Origin: Xanthomonas hortorum pv. cynarae
GTDB lineage: Bacteria; Pseudomonadota; Gammaproteobacteria; Xanthomonadales; Xanthomonadaceae
Assembly (NCBI RefSeq): GCF_002939985.1
Contig: NZ_MDFM01000020.1
Location: 28,828 to 92,827 of the forward strand
DNA: 64,000 bases
Reading direction: 5' to 3'
Shown here: positions 36,697 through 45,736 of the stretch, piece by piece
Layout of the letters: each line of letters opens with the position of its first letter
How positions within the stretch are numbered: the first letter of the stretch is position 1
Translations under genes and position numbers: made by a program
The notes under the pieces: generated by a model
Seen by the model: only the letters and a program-made list of their open reading frames with translations
Told to the model about the DNA's origin: nothing
Database searches by the model: none

Positions 36697-38549
36697 GCGC
36701 AAGGCCCCAAGCTGATTTCGATGGAAAGGCATTTGCTGCCCAACTGAGCACCGCGCCCGGCGTCTACCGCATGTATGCGGGCGACGACACGCTGCTGTAC
36801 GTGGGCAAGGCCGGCGCGCTGCGCAAGCGCGTGGGCAGCTATTTCAACGGCACGCCGAAGAACGCGCGGCTGACCTCGATGCTGTCGCAGGTGGCGCGCA
36901 TGGACGTCACCGTGACCCGCAGCGAAGCCGAAGCGCTGCTGCTGGAAAACCAGCTGATCAAGTCGCTGTCGCCGCGCTACAACGTCTCGCTGCGCGACGA
37001 CAAGAGTTACCCGTATGTGTTGCTGACGCGCGAAGACTGGCCGCGCATCGCGCTGCACCGCGGCCCGCGTGCGGTGCAGGGGCGCTATTTCGGCCCGTAC
37101 ACCGGCGTGACCGGCGTGCGCGAAACCTTGAGCCTGATGCACAAGCTGTTCAAGCTGCGCAGCTGCGAAGACAGCGTGTTCCGCAATCGCTCGCGGCCGT
37201 GTCTGCAATATCAGATCGGCCGCTGCAGCGCGCCGTGCGTGGACCTGGTCGCCGCGCCCGACTACGCAGAATCGGTACGCCGCGCCACGATGTTCCTGGA
37301 AGGCAAGAGCGACCAGCTTGGCGAAGAGATCATGCAGTCGATGCAGCAGGCCAGCGAAGCGTTGGAGTTCGAGCGCGCCGCGCGTCTGCGCGATCTGCTG
37401 TCCTCGCTGCGCAGCATGCAGAACCGCCAGTACGTCGACGGCCGCGCGGCCGACCTGGATGTGCTGGCCTGCGCCACGCAAGCCAGCCAGGCGTGTGTGC
37501 TGCTGTTGAGTTTTCGCGACGGCCGTAACCTGGGCACGCGTTCGTTCTTCCCCAAGACCAATGGCGAAGACAGCGCCGACGAAATCCTGGGTGCGTTCGT
37601 GTCGCAGTACTACGCCGAACATTCGCCGCCGCGCGAGATCCTGCTCGATCGCGAAATCCCCGATGCCGAGTTGATCGAAGCCGCGCTTAGTAGCGCCGCC
37701 GAGTACAAGGTGACGTTGAAGTGGAACGTGCGCGGCGAGCGTGCCGGCTATCTGCTGCTGGCCACGCGCAACGCACAGCTGACCCTGGTCACCGAACTCA
37801 CCAGCCAGAGCGCGCAGCACGCACGCAGCGAAGCACTGCGCGACATGCTGGGGCTTGCCGAGCAGGTCAAGCGGGTGGAGTGTTTCGATATCAGTCACAC
37901 CATGGGCGAGGCGACGGTGGCCTCGTGCGTGGTGTTCGATGCCAGCGGCCCGGTGCGCGGTCAATACCGGCGCTTCAATATTTCCGGGATCACGCCGGGC
38001 GACGACTACGCCGCGATGCGCCAGGCCATCGAGCGGCGCTTTCGGCGCGCGGTGGAAGAGAACGGTGTACTGCCGGATGTGTTGCTGATCGACGGCGGCG
38101 CAGGTCAGCTGGCGCAGGCAAAGGGCGCGCTGGCCGATCTGGGCATCGAGAACGTGCTGCTGGTCGGCGTGGCCAAGGGCGAGGAGCGCAGGGCGGGGCA
38201 CGAGGCACTGGTCATGGCCGACGGCCGCGAGCTGCGCCCCGGTGCGGCATCGCCGGCGCTGCAGTTCATCCAGCAGGTGCGCGACGAAGCGCATCGCTTT
38301 GCGATCACCGGTCACCGCGGCCGCCGCCAGAAGGCGCGCATGACCAGCAAGCTCGAGGATATCCCCGGCATCGGCCCGCGCCGTCGCGCGAGCCTGCTCA
38401 AGCATTTCGGCGGTCTGGTCGGGCTCAAAGCCGCCGGCGAGGCCGAGATTGCACGCGTGGATGGGGTCAATGCCGCACTCGCCGCGCGAATCTACGCTAA
38501 CCTGCATGGGCTGGCGCTCCCCGATGCGGCAGGCGAGTCGAGTCCGTAA
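36693..38549 (+). CDS. uvrC: UvrABC system protein C
   Basis: Makes both incisions in nucleotide excision repair. 618 aa from the ATG at 36693 (the ATGA overlap with the previous gene decides the start). GIY-YIG nuclease domain from GVYRMYAGDDTLLYVG (23-38), UVR motif near 210-245, the RNase H-like 5' nuclease domain with FDISHTMGEATVAS, and C-terminal helix-hairpin-helices (DIPGIGPRRRASLLKHFG). It shares one base with pgsA (TAATG). Confidence 0.97.
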   Translation: MSARPQADFDGKAFAAQLSTAPGVYRMYAGDDTLLYVGKAGALRKRVGSYFNGTPKNARLTSMLSQVARMDVTVTRSEAEALLLENQLIKSLSPRYNVSLRDDKSYPYVLLTREDWPRIALHRGPRAVQGRYFGPYTGVTGVRETLSLMHKLFKLRSCEDSVFRNRSRPCLQYQIGRCSAPCVDLVAAPDYAESVRRATMFLEGKSDQLGEEIMQSMQQASEALEFERAARLRDLLSSLRSMQNRQYVDGRAADLDVLACATQASQACVLLLSFRDGRNLGTRSFFPKTNGEDSADEILGAFVSQYYAEHSPPREILLDREIPDAELIEAALSSAAEYKVTLKWNVRGERAGYLLLATRNAQLTLVTELTSQSAQHARSEALRDMLGLAEQVKRVECFDISHTMGEATVASCVVFDASGPVRGQYRRFNISGITPGDDYAAMRQAIERRFRRAVEENGVLPDVLLIDGGAGQLAQAKGALADLGIENVLLVGVAKGEERRAGHEALVMADGRELRPGAASPALQFIQQVRDEAHRFAITGHRGRRQKARMTSKLEDIPGIGPRRRASLLKHFGGLVGLKAAGEAEIARVDGVNAALAARIYANLHGLALPDAAGESSP

Positions 38550-39181
38550 TGAAGTTGACCATCCCCACGTGGCTGACACTGCTGAGGATCTTGATGATCC
38601 CGGTGTTGGTCGTGGTGTTCTACCTGCCGTACACGTGGACCAATTTCGCGTCTGCCGGCGTGTTCGGGCTGGCTGCCATCACCGACTGGCTGGATGGCTG
38701 GGTCGCACGGAGGTATCACCAGTATTCCGCTTTCGGCGCCTTCCTGGACCCGGTGGCCGACAAGCTGATGGTCGCCGTGGCGCTGTTTCTGATCGTGCAA
38801 GGCCACCCGACGCCGTGGATGGCATTCTGGGCGGCGGTGATTGTGGGCCGCGAAATCGCCGTCTCTGCGCTGCGCGAGTGGATGGCCGAGATCGGCCAGC
38901 GTGCCAAGGTGCGCGTGGCGGCGATCGGCAAGATCAAGACCACCGCGCAGATGGTCGCGCTACTTTGCCTGCTGTATTCGGTCACGCCCGGGCAGATGCC
39001 CACGCACGAAATCTGGTTCGGCAATCTGATCTTCCGCGCCGGTTACTGGACGTTGGCGATCGCCGCACTGCTGACGCTGTGGTCGGGATTTCAGTACCTG
39101 CATGCGGCATGGCCTAGTCTGCGTGCAGACGAAAAAGCGGCGATCACCAACAAGCCGAAGAAAATCGAGAGCAACAGTTGA
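38549..39181 (+). CDS. pgsA: CDP-diacylglycerol-glycerol-3-phosphate 3-phosphatidyltransferase
   Basis: Makes phosphatidylglycerol phosphate in the inner membrane. 210 aa, several TMs. The complete CDP-alcohol phosphotransferase signature is present: Asp46, Asp49-Gly50, Ala53-Arg54, Gly63, Asp67 and Asp71. uvrC-pgsA followed by tRNA-Gly is the arrangement seen in many gammaproteobacteria. Confidence 0.96.
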   Translation: MKLTIPTWLTLLRILMIPVLVVVFYLPYTWTNFASAGVFGLAAITDWLDGWVARRYHQYSAFGAFLDPVADKLMVAVALFLIVQGHPTPWMAFWAAVIVGREIAVSALREWMAEIGQRAKVRVAAIGKIKTTAQMVALLCLLYSVTPGQMPTHEIWFGNLIFRAGYWTLAIAALLTLWSGFQYLHAAWPSLRADEKAAITNKPKKIESNS

Positions 39182-39217
39182 CAGCTATGCTGTGCGCTGT
39201 AGAATCTCGCCTCCCAA

Positions 39218-39293
<76 letters not shown>

Positions 39294-39362
39294 GATGTAG
39301 ACTAGGCCCCGTGTCCGGGGTCTCGTTGTTTAAAGGGCGGGATGCCTGGGATTTGATATTTC

Positions 39363-39436
39363 GGCCTGGTGGTAGAGTGGTTATGCAGCGGACTGCAAAT
39401 CCGCGTACGCCGGTTCAATTCCGGCCCAGGCCTCCA
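39363..39436 (+). tRNA. tRNA-Cys (GCA)
   Basis: 74 nt from GGCCTGG to CCAGGCCTCCA with encoded CCA. The anticodon arm GCGGA-CTGCAAA-TCCGC gives GCA. It is flanked by the two tRNA-Gly copies. Confidence 0.97.
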
Positions 39437-39517
39437 TATTGCAGCGCTGCTTTGTGCATCCATCGAGATGAATTGGGCTAGCGTAATGAAGCAACAAGCT
39501 GTACAATTTCGCTCCAC

Positions 39518-39593
<76 letters not shown>

Positions 39594-39633
39594 AATCAGA
39601 ACGATGAAATCGCAAGATTCAGTCGATCGCATC

Positions 39634-39656
39634 AAAGGGCCTTAAGGCCCTTTTTT
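39634..39656 (+). terminator. Terminator of the Gly-Cys-Gly tRNA cluster
   Basis: AAAGGGCCTT/AAGGCCC hairpin followed by six T residues, 41 bases after the last tRNA. Confidence 0.85.
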
Positions 39657-39734
39657 GTTGCCTCAGATTTGCGCGGCAGTCTGTCGGCAACTCTTAATCT
39701 CTATCGATCTTGCGTCGGCAATGCGCGGCTGCGC

Positions 39735-40016
39735 TGAAGACATCGCGGTACGACTCACCAGGTGCGGTAGGTGATCACGGTCTGCGGATCGACAAAACCG
39801 AAGAGCGTTGCGTGCATCGGCGCCGACCACGTGCTCCAGATCGATGTCGATACCGCGCCATCGGCCACTGCGTACAACCGCCGCAGCTGCCAAGCGCGCT
39901 ACATGCGAAATGTTGCCGATCACCTGCGCCGGCCACATCGGTTCACGTGACTTGCCACTGGCTGTCTGGGAGTGGGTGCCGGCGGGGACCAATGCCTCAT
40001 GTTGCAAGGCCTGTCG
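39735..40016 (-). pseudogene. Remnant of a 4'-phosphopantetheinyl transferase (EntD-like)
   Basis: On the minus strand the frame from about 40016 reads HEALVPAGTHSQ, then REPMWPAQVIGNISHV, then RGIDIDLEH. These match in order three conserved blocks of EntD-type 4'-phosphopantetheinyl transferases, including the P-x-WP-G-x-ISH and GIDIE blocks. The rest of the enzyme is missing: similarity fades after about 39750 and nothing recognisable precedes it. Such enzymes load carrier proteins of non-ribosomal or polyketide synthases. The fragment lies between two tRNA regions, a place where insertion and deletion are common. Not functional. Confidence 0.55.
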
Positions 40017-40093
40017 CCTGAGCTGAGTTCGCCGGCATCTGTGCACCGGCGACGGCTGCGAGATGCCACAGCACTATGCAAATCGATGGAGTG

Positions 40094-40177
40094 TGCCCGG
40101 GGCGGGAATCGAACCCGCATAGCCTTGCAGCTGAGGGATTTTAAGTCCCTTGCGTCTACCAGTTTCGCCACCCGGGC
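40094..40177 (-). tRNA. tRNA-Leu (UAA)
   Basis: 84-nt body on the minus strand from GCCCGGG to CCCGGGCA. The anticodon arm AGGGA-CTTAAAA-TCCCT gives TAA, and a long variable arm is present. The CCA tail is not encoded (CAC follows the discriminator), unlike the other six tRNAs here. Confidence 0.95.
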
Positions 40178-40320
40178 ATTGCGATAGCGTGCCTGATTGC
40201 GCGCCGATTGTGAATCTCTGTGCGTATGTCTTGCTGCACTGCCGGCGCCTGTGCGGCCTGCGCTATCCTTCAGCTGCATAGCCGCGTGGAAAACCGCCCG
40301 CGCGCGATCGAAGGAACCGC

Positions 40321-41613
40321 ATGTCCCGCACCACGCTTCTCGCACCGCTTCAAGCGCACATCGCTGTCATCGGGCTGGGCTATGTCGGCCTGCCGCTGGC
40401 GGTTGCCTTTGGCGAGCAGCGCGACACGCTGGGCTTCGACATCGATGCGCAGCGGGTAGCGCAGTTGCGCGATGGCCACGACGCCACGCTGGAACTGGAC
40501 GACATCGAACTGGCTGCCGCCACCCGGTTGCGCTACACCGCGAACGCGGCCGACCTGGCCGCGTGCAGCATCTTCATCGTCACGGTGCCGACGCCGATCG
40601 ACAGCTTCGAGCAACCCGACCTGGAGCCGCTGCGCAGCGCCACCACCTTGATCGCCGCCGCGCTCAAACCCGGCGACCTGGTGATCTACGAATCCACCGT
40701 GTATCCGGGCACCACCGAAGAAGTCTGCGTGCCCTTGCTCGAAGCCGCATCGGGGCTACGTTTTAACGACGATTTTTTCTGCGGCTACAGCCCCGAACGC
40801 GTCAATCCGGGCGACCGCCAGCGGCGTCTGCGCGATATCCGCAAGATCACCTCCGGCTCCACCGCAGAAGCTGCCGACGCGGTCGATGCGCTGTACACCA
40901 GCATCATCACCGCAGGTACCTGGCGCGCGCCGTCGATGCGCGTGGCCGAGGCCGCCAAGGTGGTGGAAAACATCCAGCGCGACGTCAATATCGCGCTGGT
41001 CAACGAGCTGGCATTGATCTTCGACAAGCTGGGCATCGACACACTGGATGTGCTGGAAGCGGCCGGAACCAAGTGGAATTTCCTGCCATTCCGGCCCGGC
41101 CTGGTCGGCGGCCACTGCATCGGCGTGGATCCGTATTACCTGATGCACAAGTCCGAGAGCGTGGGCTACCACCCGGACCTGATCCACACCGCGCGGCAGG
41201 TCAATAACCGTGTCGGCCGGCACGTTGCCGAGCGCGTCTGCGGCATGCTCGCCACGCGCGGCGTGGTGCTCGCGCAGGCGAGGGTGCTGGTGCTGGGCGC
41301 AACCTTCAAAGAGAACTGCCCGGATCTGCGCAACAGCCGCGCACTGGAACTGGTGCAGTTGCTGCAAGCCGCGGGCGTGCAGGTTGATACCTGTGACCCC
41401 TGGGCCGACCCGGCAGAAGCCCTGCAGCATGCCGGCGTGCAGCTGTGCGAGGTTGTGGACGAAGGTGCCTACGACGCGGTCGTGCTGGCGGTGGCGCATG
41501 CGCAGTACCGCGACTACGACGCCCAGCGCATCGCCGCGTTGGGCAAACCGGGCGCGGTGATTTACGACGTCAAATCGGTCTGGCCGCGCGAAGCGGTCAG
41601 CGATCGTCTATAA
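40321..41613 (+). CDS. Nucleotide-sugar dehydrogenase (TviB/WbpO-like)
   Basis: 430 aa UDP-sugar 6-dehydrogenase. N-terminal NAD site VIGLGYVGLPLAVAFG (16-31), substrate domain, and catalytic Cys in GGHCIGVDPYYL (near 265). The closest family pattern is the UDP-N-acetylhexosamine dehydrogenases of Vi antigen and O-antigen synthesis, producing UDP-HexNAcA. It stands alone, without a polysaccharide cluster, so its end product is unclear. The 3' end overlaps the convergent flavoprotein gene by 17 bp. Confidence 0.9.
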   Translation: MSRTTLLAPLQAHIAVIGLGYVGLPLAVAFGEQRDTLGFDIDAQRVAQLRDGHDATLELDDIELAAATRLRYTANAADLAACSIFIVTVPTPIDSFEQPDLEPLRSATTLIAAALKPGDLVIYESTVYPGTTEEVCVPLLEAASGLRFNDDFFCGYSPERVNPGDRQRRLRDIRKITSGSTAEAADAVDALYTSIITAGTWRAPSMRVAEAAKVVENIQRDVNIALVNELALIFDKLGIDTLDVLEAAGTKWNFLPFRPGLVGGHCIGVDPYYLMHKSESVGYHPDLIHTARQVNNRVGRHVAERVCGMLATRGVVLAQARVLVLGATFKENCPDLRNSRALELVQLLQAAGVQVDTCDPWADPAEALQHAGVQLCEVVDEGAYDAVVLAVAHAQYRDYDAQRIAALGKPGAVIYDVKSVWPREAVSDRL

Positions 41614-42859
41614 CGCGCCGGTCTTGCTGCTGCAGCCACTGCACCGCGCCATGTGCGGCACGTAATCCGCTGGCGAAGCAGGCGGTCAGCAGATAGCCGC
41701 CGGTCGGTGCCTCCCAATCGAGCATTTCTCCGGCGCAAAACACGCCAGGTTGTGCGATCGCCATCAGCCCATCGTCCAGCGCTTCCAGCCGCACGCCGCC
41801 GGCCGAGCTGATCGCCTCGGCAAGCGGGCGCGGCCTGAGCAAGCGCAACGGTAACTGCTTGAGCGTGCGTGCCACCTGCACAGGATCGTCGCCAGCCTGT
41901 TTGCCCAGGTGTTCGTACAGCAGTGCGGCCTTGACGCCATCGATGCCGACCTGTCGGCGTAAATGCTCGCTAAAACTCCGTCCCTTGCGCGGCTTGTCCA
42001 GTTCGGCGCTCACGCGCTCAAGGGAACGTCCCGGCACCAGATCCAGGCCAAATTCGGCCGCGCCTTGCGCATCGATCTGCTCTCGCAAGTCTGCAGCCAA
42101 CGCATAAATCAAGCTGCCTTCGATGCCGGTAGCAGTAGCAACGCACTCGCCCTGCAGTGCGTGTTGCACGCCATGGCGATCATGCCAGTGCGCCACCACC
42201 GGCTTGAGCGGCGCACCGGCATGCCGCTGCACAAAATGCGCGCTCCAGTCGATGTCGAAACCGCAGTTGGCCGGCACCAAGGGCGCAACCGCGATGCCGC
42301 GTTGTTGCAGCGGCGCTTGCCACAGACCATCCGAGCCAAGTTGCGGCCAACTGCCGCCACCGAGCGCCAGCACCAGCGCGTCTGCAGCGCGCTCGATGTC
42401 ACCGGTTGGTGTGTCGAAGCGCAACGTACCGTCATCGCTCAACCCAAGCCAGCGATGCTGCACATGAAACGCGACGCCTTGTTCCTTGAGTCGACGCACC
42501 CAGCTACGCAACAACGGCGCCGCCTTGCGATCCATCGGAAACACACGCCCGGAGCTGCCGACATAAGTGTCCACACCCAACCCGCGCGCCCAATCGCGCA
42601 GCGCGTCCGCATCGAAGTCCCGCAACCAGGCCGCAACCGGTTCGGCACGCTCGCGATAACGCTGCGCAAACAGCGGCATCGGATCCGAATGGGTGAGATT
42701 CAAACCGCCCTTGCCGGCAATCAGAAACTTGCGCCCGACCGAACCCTTCGCCTCGTAAAGGTCCACCGCAAGGCCGGCTGCACACGCCGCTTCTGCGGCC
42801 ATCAAGCCGGCCGGCCCGCCGCCGATCACTGCCAGCCGCCGCTTGCTCACATCCGTCAT
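41597..42859 (-). CDS. HI0933/YhiN-family flavoprotein
   Basis: 420 aa. N-terminal FAD-binding VIGGGPAGLMAAEAA (11-25), followed by GRKFLIAGKGGLNLTHSDP, a hallmark of the HI0933 family, and a C-terminal FCAGEMLDWEAPTGGYLL that contacts FAD. The physiological reaction of the family is poorly known. It begins 11 bp after the FKBP stop and is probably co-transcribed with it. Confidence 0.9.
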   Translation of the reverse strand: MTDVSKRRLAVIGGGPAGLMAAEAACAAGLAVDLYEAKGSVGRKFLIAGKGGLNLTHSDPMPLFAQRYRERAEPVAAWLRDFDADALRDWARGLGVDTYVGSSGRVFPMDRKAAPLLRSWVRRLKEQGVAFHVQHRWLGLSDDGTLRFDTPTGDIERAADALVLALGGGSWPQLGSDGLWQAPLQQRGIAVAPLVPANCGFDIDWSAHFVQRHAGAPLKPVVAHWHDRHGVQHALQGECVATATGIEGSLIYALAADLREQIDAQGAAEFGLDLVPGRSLERVSAELDKPRKGRSFSEHLRRQVGIDGVKAALLYEHLGKQAGDDPVQVARTLKQLPLRLLRPRPLAEAISSAGGVRLEALDDGLMAIAQPGVFCAGEMLDWEAPTGGYLLTACFASGLRAAHGAVQWLQQQDRRVIDDR

Positions 42860-42870
42860 TGCTCAGTCAC

Positions 42871-43314
42871 TCAGCGTGGCTGCACGCCAAGCAATTCCAC
42901 ATCGAACACCAGCGAGGCGCCAGGCGGAATCACCCCACCTGCGCCGTTATCGCCATAGCCGTAATCGGGCGGAATCATCAAGGTGCGCTTGCCACCCACG
43001 CGCATGCCGTCAACGCCATCGTCCCAGCCGCGGATGACCTGATGGCCGCCCAACACGAACTGGAATGGCTCGGCGCGATCGAGCGAGCTGTCGAACTTCT
43101 TGCCGTGCTTGTCGGCGGCCTTTTCGTCGTACAACCAGCCGGTGTAGTGCACGGTCACCATCGCGCCGGGCGTTGCCACTGCGCCGGTGCCAACGGTGCG
43201 GTCGATCCGCTCGAAGGTAGCAATCGTGCCACCGGACGGCGGCAGGGCAGGCGCACAACTTGCGAGCAACAAGGCGACACAGAGCGTCAACAGAAGGCGC
43301 ATGGGATGGTCCAT
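42871..43314 (-). CDS. FKBP-type peptidyl-prolyl isomerase, lipoprotein
   Basis: 147 aa. Lipobox LLASC with lipidated Cys16, a short linker, then one FKBP domain ([44 protein letters not shown]). Probably a periplasmic or outer-membrane-anchored folding helper. In related pathogens secreted Mip-like FKBPs affect virulence; that link is inference. Confidence 0.92.
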   Translation of the reverse strand: MDHPMRLLLTLCVALLLASCAPALPPSGGTIATFERIDRTVGTGAVATPGAMVTVHYTGWLYDEKAADKHGKKFDSSLDRAEPFQFVLGGHQVIRGWDDGVDGMRVGGKRTLMIPPDYGYGDNGAGGVIPPGASLVFDVELLGVQPR

Positions 43315-43362
43315 GAAGGAAGGTCGCCATTATCGCATCTGGCTCCGGCTATCATCGCGCCC

Positions 43363-43728
43363 ATGGCCAAGCTACTGCTCAATCTGCGCAATGTTCCCGA
43401 TGACGAAGCCGACGAGGTGCGGGCGCTGATGCGTGAGAACCTGGTGCAGATCTACGAGACGCGGCCGAGCAATTGGGGCATTTCCGCCGGTGGCATCTGG
43501 CTCAGCGACGATGCCGACCACCCGCGCGCCAAGGCGGCGATGGATGCCTACCAGGCCCAGCGCGGGGCTGACGCACGTGCGCAGCGTCAGGAGGCACTCG
43601 CATCCGGCACCGCCGAAACCTTCGGCGCGTTGCTGCGCAGGCGCCCGCTGTTTGTGATCGCCACGCTGATCGGCATGCTGGTGGTCGCCTCGCTGGTGCT
43701 GCTGCCGTTTCTGCTGTTGCGCGGCTGA
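43363..43728 (+). CDS. Small membrane protein (DUF6164-like)
   Basis: 121 aa. The N-terminal part (KLLLNLRNVPDDEADEV) is a small soluble domain that resembles DUF6164, and a single C-terminal TM (about 97-119) anchors it. Function unknown. It lies 34 bp before trhO. Confidence 0.75.
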   Translation: MAKLLLNLRNVPDDEADEVRALMRENLVQIYETRPSNWGISAGGIWLSDDADHPRAKAAMDAYQAQRGADARAQRQEALASGTAETFGALLRRRPLFVIATLIGMLVVASLVLLPFLLLRG

Positions 43729-43763
43729 TCCCACTGCAGCGCCATCGGGCTTAAAATAGCCCC

Positions 43764-44525
43764 ATGATCACCAATACCGCCGCCTACCAATTCGTCGCCA
43801 TCCAGGACCCGCAGCAGCTTGCCGACAGCGTGCTTCGCCACGCCGAGCAGCAGGCGTTGAAGGGCTCGGTGCTGGTGGCCGAAGAGGGCATCAATCTGTT
43901 TCTGGCGGGCGAGGCCGAGCAGGTCGGCGCGTTCTATGCGTGGTTGCAGAGCGATTCGCGCTTTGCGCAGATGCGCATCAAGTACAGCCTGAGCGCGCAG
44001 CAGCCGTTCGCGCGGCTCAAGGTCAAGCGCAAGCCGGAGATCATCAGTTTCCGTCGCGACGATGCCTCGCCGCTGCAGGGACGTGCGCCGGCAGTGACGC
44101 CAAGCGTGCTGCGCGAATGGATGCGACAAGGGCACGACGATCGCGGTCGCCCGCTGGTGATGCTGGATACGCGCAATGCGCAGGAAGTGGCATATGGCAC
44201 GTTCCAGGGTGCGTTGACGTTGCCGATCGACAAGTTCACCGAGTTGCCGGGCGCGTTGGAAGCACATCGCACTGCGCTGGTGGATACCACAGTGGTGAGC
44301 TTCTGCACCGGTGGCATCCGCTGCGAAAAAGCTGCGCTGTGGATGCAGGCCGATGGCATGGACAACGTGCTGCAGCTCGAAGGCGGGATCCTGGGCTACT
44401 TCGAAGAAGTCGGCGGCGAAGGCTATGACGGCCGCTGCTTCGTCTTCGACGAGCGTGTCGCGCTGGATCCCGAACTGCGCCCACTGGTGGATGCCGAGCG
44501 CAGCACCGAGGCCGGGGAAATCTGA
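43764..44525 (+). CDS. trhO: tRNA uridine(34) hydroxylase TrhO (rhodanese family)
   Basis: 253 aa. An N-terminal acylphosphatase-like domain and a central rhodanese domain with active-site loop CTGGIRCEKA (Cys181). TrhO (formerly YceA/UPF0176) hydroxylates U34 of certain tRNAs to 5-hydroxyuridine using prephenate-linked chemistry. Family assignment rests on length and the GGIRCEKA motif. Confidence 0.92.
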   Translation: MITNTAAYQFVAIQDPQQLADSVLRHAEQQALKGSVLVAEEGINLFLAGEAEQVGAFYAWLQSDSRFAQMRIKYSLSAQQPFARLKVKRKPEIISFRRDDASPLQGRAPAVTPSVLREWMRQGHDDRGRPLVMLDTRNAQEVAYGTFQGALTLPIDKFTELPGALEAHRTALVDTTVVSFCTGGIRCEKAALWMQADGMDNVLQLEGGILGYFEEVGGEGYDGRCFVFDERVALDPELRPLVDAERSTEAGEI

Positions 44526-44734
44526 CCGAAAGCGAGCGAATTACCCGATGTTCGCGCACTGCGTGCGTTCGCACCATGCAGACACGACGCAACGTTGCTC
44601 CGCATGTGCGTCATGCCTCACCGCGGCGAGAGGTTTTCGCCTCTGACTTGAAAGTAATACGTCGCATCGTGCTTGCCCTGAATTATTCACGGAGATAGGC
44701 TGCACCAGCCAGCCGCATAGCGAGGACAACAAGG

Positions 44735-45382
44735 ATGACCATCAGAGTTTTTCTGATTGACGATCATGCACTCGTGCGTACAGGCATGAAGATGATCCTG
44801 TCCAAGGAAGTGGACATCGATGTGGTGGGAGAGGCGGAGAGTGGGGAGTCGGCGTTGCCGCAAATCCGCCAGCTCAAGCCCGAGATCGTGTTGTGCGATC
44901 TGCATCTGCCCGGCGTCAGCGGTCTGGAAATCACCGAGCGCATCGTCAAGGGCGATTACGGTACCCGCGTGATCATCGTATCGGTACTGGAAGATGGCCC
45001 TCTGCCCAAGCGTCTGCTCGAAGCCGGTGCATCCGGCTACGTCGGCAAGGGCGGCGATGCGCAGGAGCTGCTGCGTGCAGTGCGTGAAGTCGCATTGGGG
45101 CGGCGCTATCTCGGCAATACCATCGCGCAGAACCTCGCGCTATCCAATCTGGAAGGTGGCGGCTCGCCGTTCGATGCGTTGTCGCCACGCGAGCTGGAGG
45201 TCGCTTTGTTGCTGACGCAGGGGCTGCGCCAGGAAGACATCGCCAAGCGCCTGAATCTGAGCGCCAAGACCATCAATACGCACAAGGCGCGCCTGTTCGA
45301 AAAGGTTGGAATCCAGGACAGCATCGCGCTCGCGCGTCTGGCCAACCAATACGGTCTGACCGATCCCGCGCAAACAATGTAG
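44735..45382 (+). CDS. gacA: Response regulator GacA/UvrY, LuxR family
   Basis: 215 aa. Receiver domain with acidic pocket Asp9-Asp10, phospho-acceptor Asp55 (VLCDLHLPG) and Lys105; C-terminal LuxR helix-turn-helix (LSPRELEVALLLTQGL...AKTINTHKARLFEKVGI). In gammaproteobacteria GacS/GacA activates small RNAs that titrate RsmA. No sensor kinase gene is adjacent, as usual for gacA. uvrC lies 6 kb away rather than next to it. Ribosome-binding AGGACAACAAGG precedes the ATG. Confidence 0.9.
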   Translation: MTIRVFLIDDHALVRTGMKMILSKEVDIDVVGEAESGESALPQIRQLKPEIVLCDLHLPGVSGLEITERIVKGDYGTRVIIVSVLEDGPLPKRLLEAGASGYVGKGGDAQELLRAVREVALGRRYLGNTIAQNLALSNLEGGGSPFDALSPRELEVALLLTQGLRQEDIAKRLNLSAKTINTHKARLFEKVGIQDSIALARLANQYGLTDPAQTM

Positions 45383-45653
45383 GTCATGCGCTGGTGATTG
45401 GGCTCGCTGATGCAGCCTGCCAGATTGCTGCATGGTGAGATGGTGATCGAGTCGGATCTGCGCGGCGAGTGCGGTGCCTCGAATGTATAGGCTTAATGCA
45501 CGCAACGTTGATGCACTCAAGGTGCTGATCGTTTCAGCACAGTGAATGAGCAGCAGCTCCTGACAAGCGAGATCTCAGAACCCAGCGACTCACTGAGCAG
45601 CTAACGCGCTGGTGCGCATCCTCGCAGCCGTCTTGTTCGCAACTTGCACGCAA
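45383..45653. other. Gene-free region after gacA
   Basis: I find no gene or clear RNA in these 271 bases. The region ends in the hairpins belonging to rne. Confidence 0.5.
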
Positions 45654-45683
45654 AAACAAAGCGGCCCGAAGGCCGCTTTGTTT
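45654..45683 (-). terminator. rne terminator with UUCG tetraloop
   Basis: On the minus strand AAACAAAGCGGCC and GGCCGCTTTGTTT pair around TTCG, followed by TTTTGC. It is the likely rho-independent end of rne and may also stop gacA from the other side. Confidence 0.8.
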
Positions 45684-45688
45684 GACGC

Positions 45689-45718
45689 CGACCTTGCCTG
45701 ACTAGTCAGGCAAGGTCG
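45689..45718. repeat. Perfect 30-bp palindrome after rne
   Basis: CGACCTTGCCTGA and its exact complement flank CTAG, giving a fully symmetrical 30-bp sequence between the rne stop and its terminator. It could form a second 3' hairpin on rne mRNA or bind a dimeric protein. Confidence 0.75.
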
Positions 45719-45736
45719 AAACAGGCGATGCAGCGA

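Noticed and set aside
40094-40177. tRNA-Leu as a pseudo-tRNA because CCA is not encoded
   Set aside because: All stems, the anticodon arm and the variable arm are intact; CCA can be added enzymatically.
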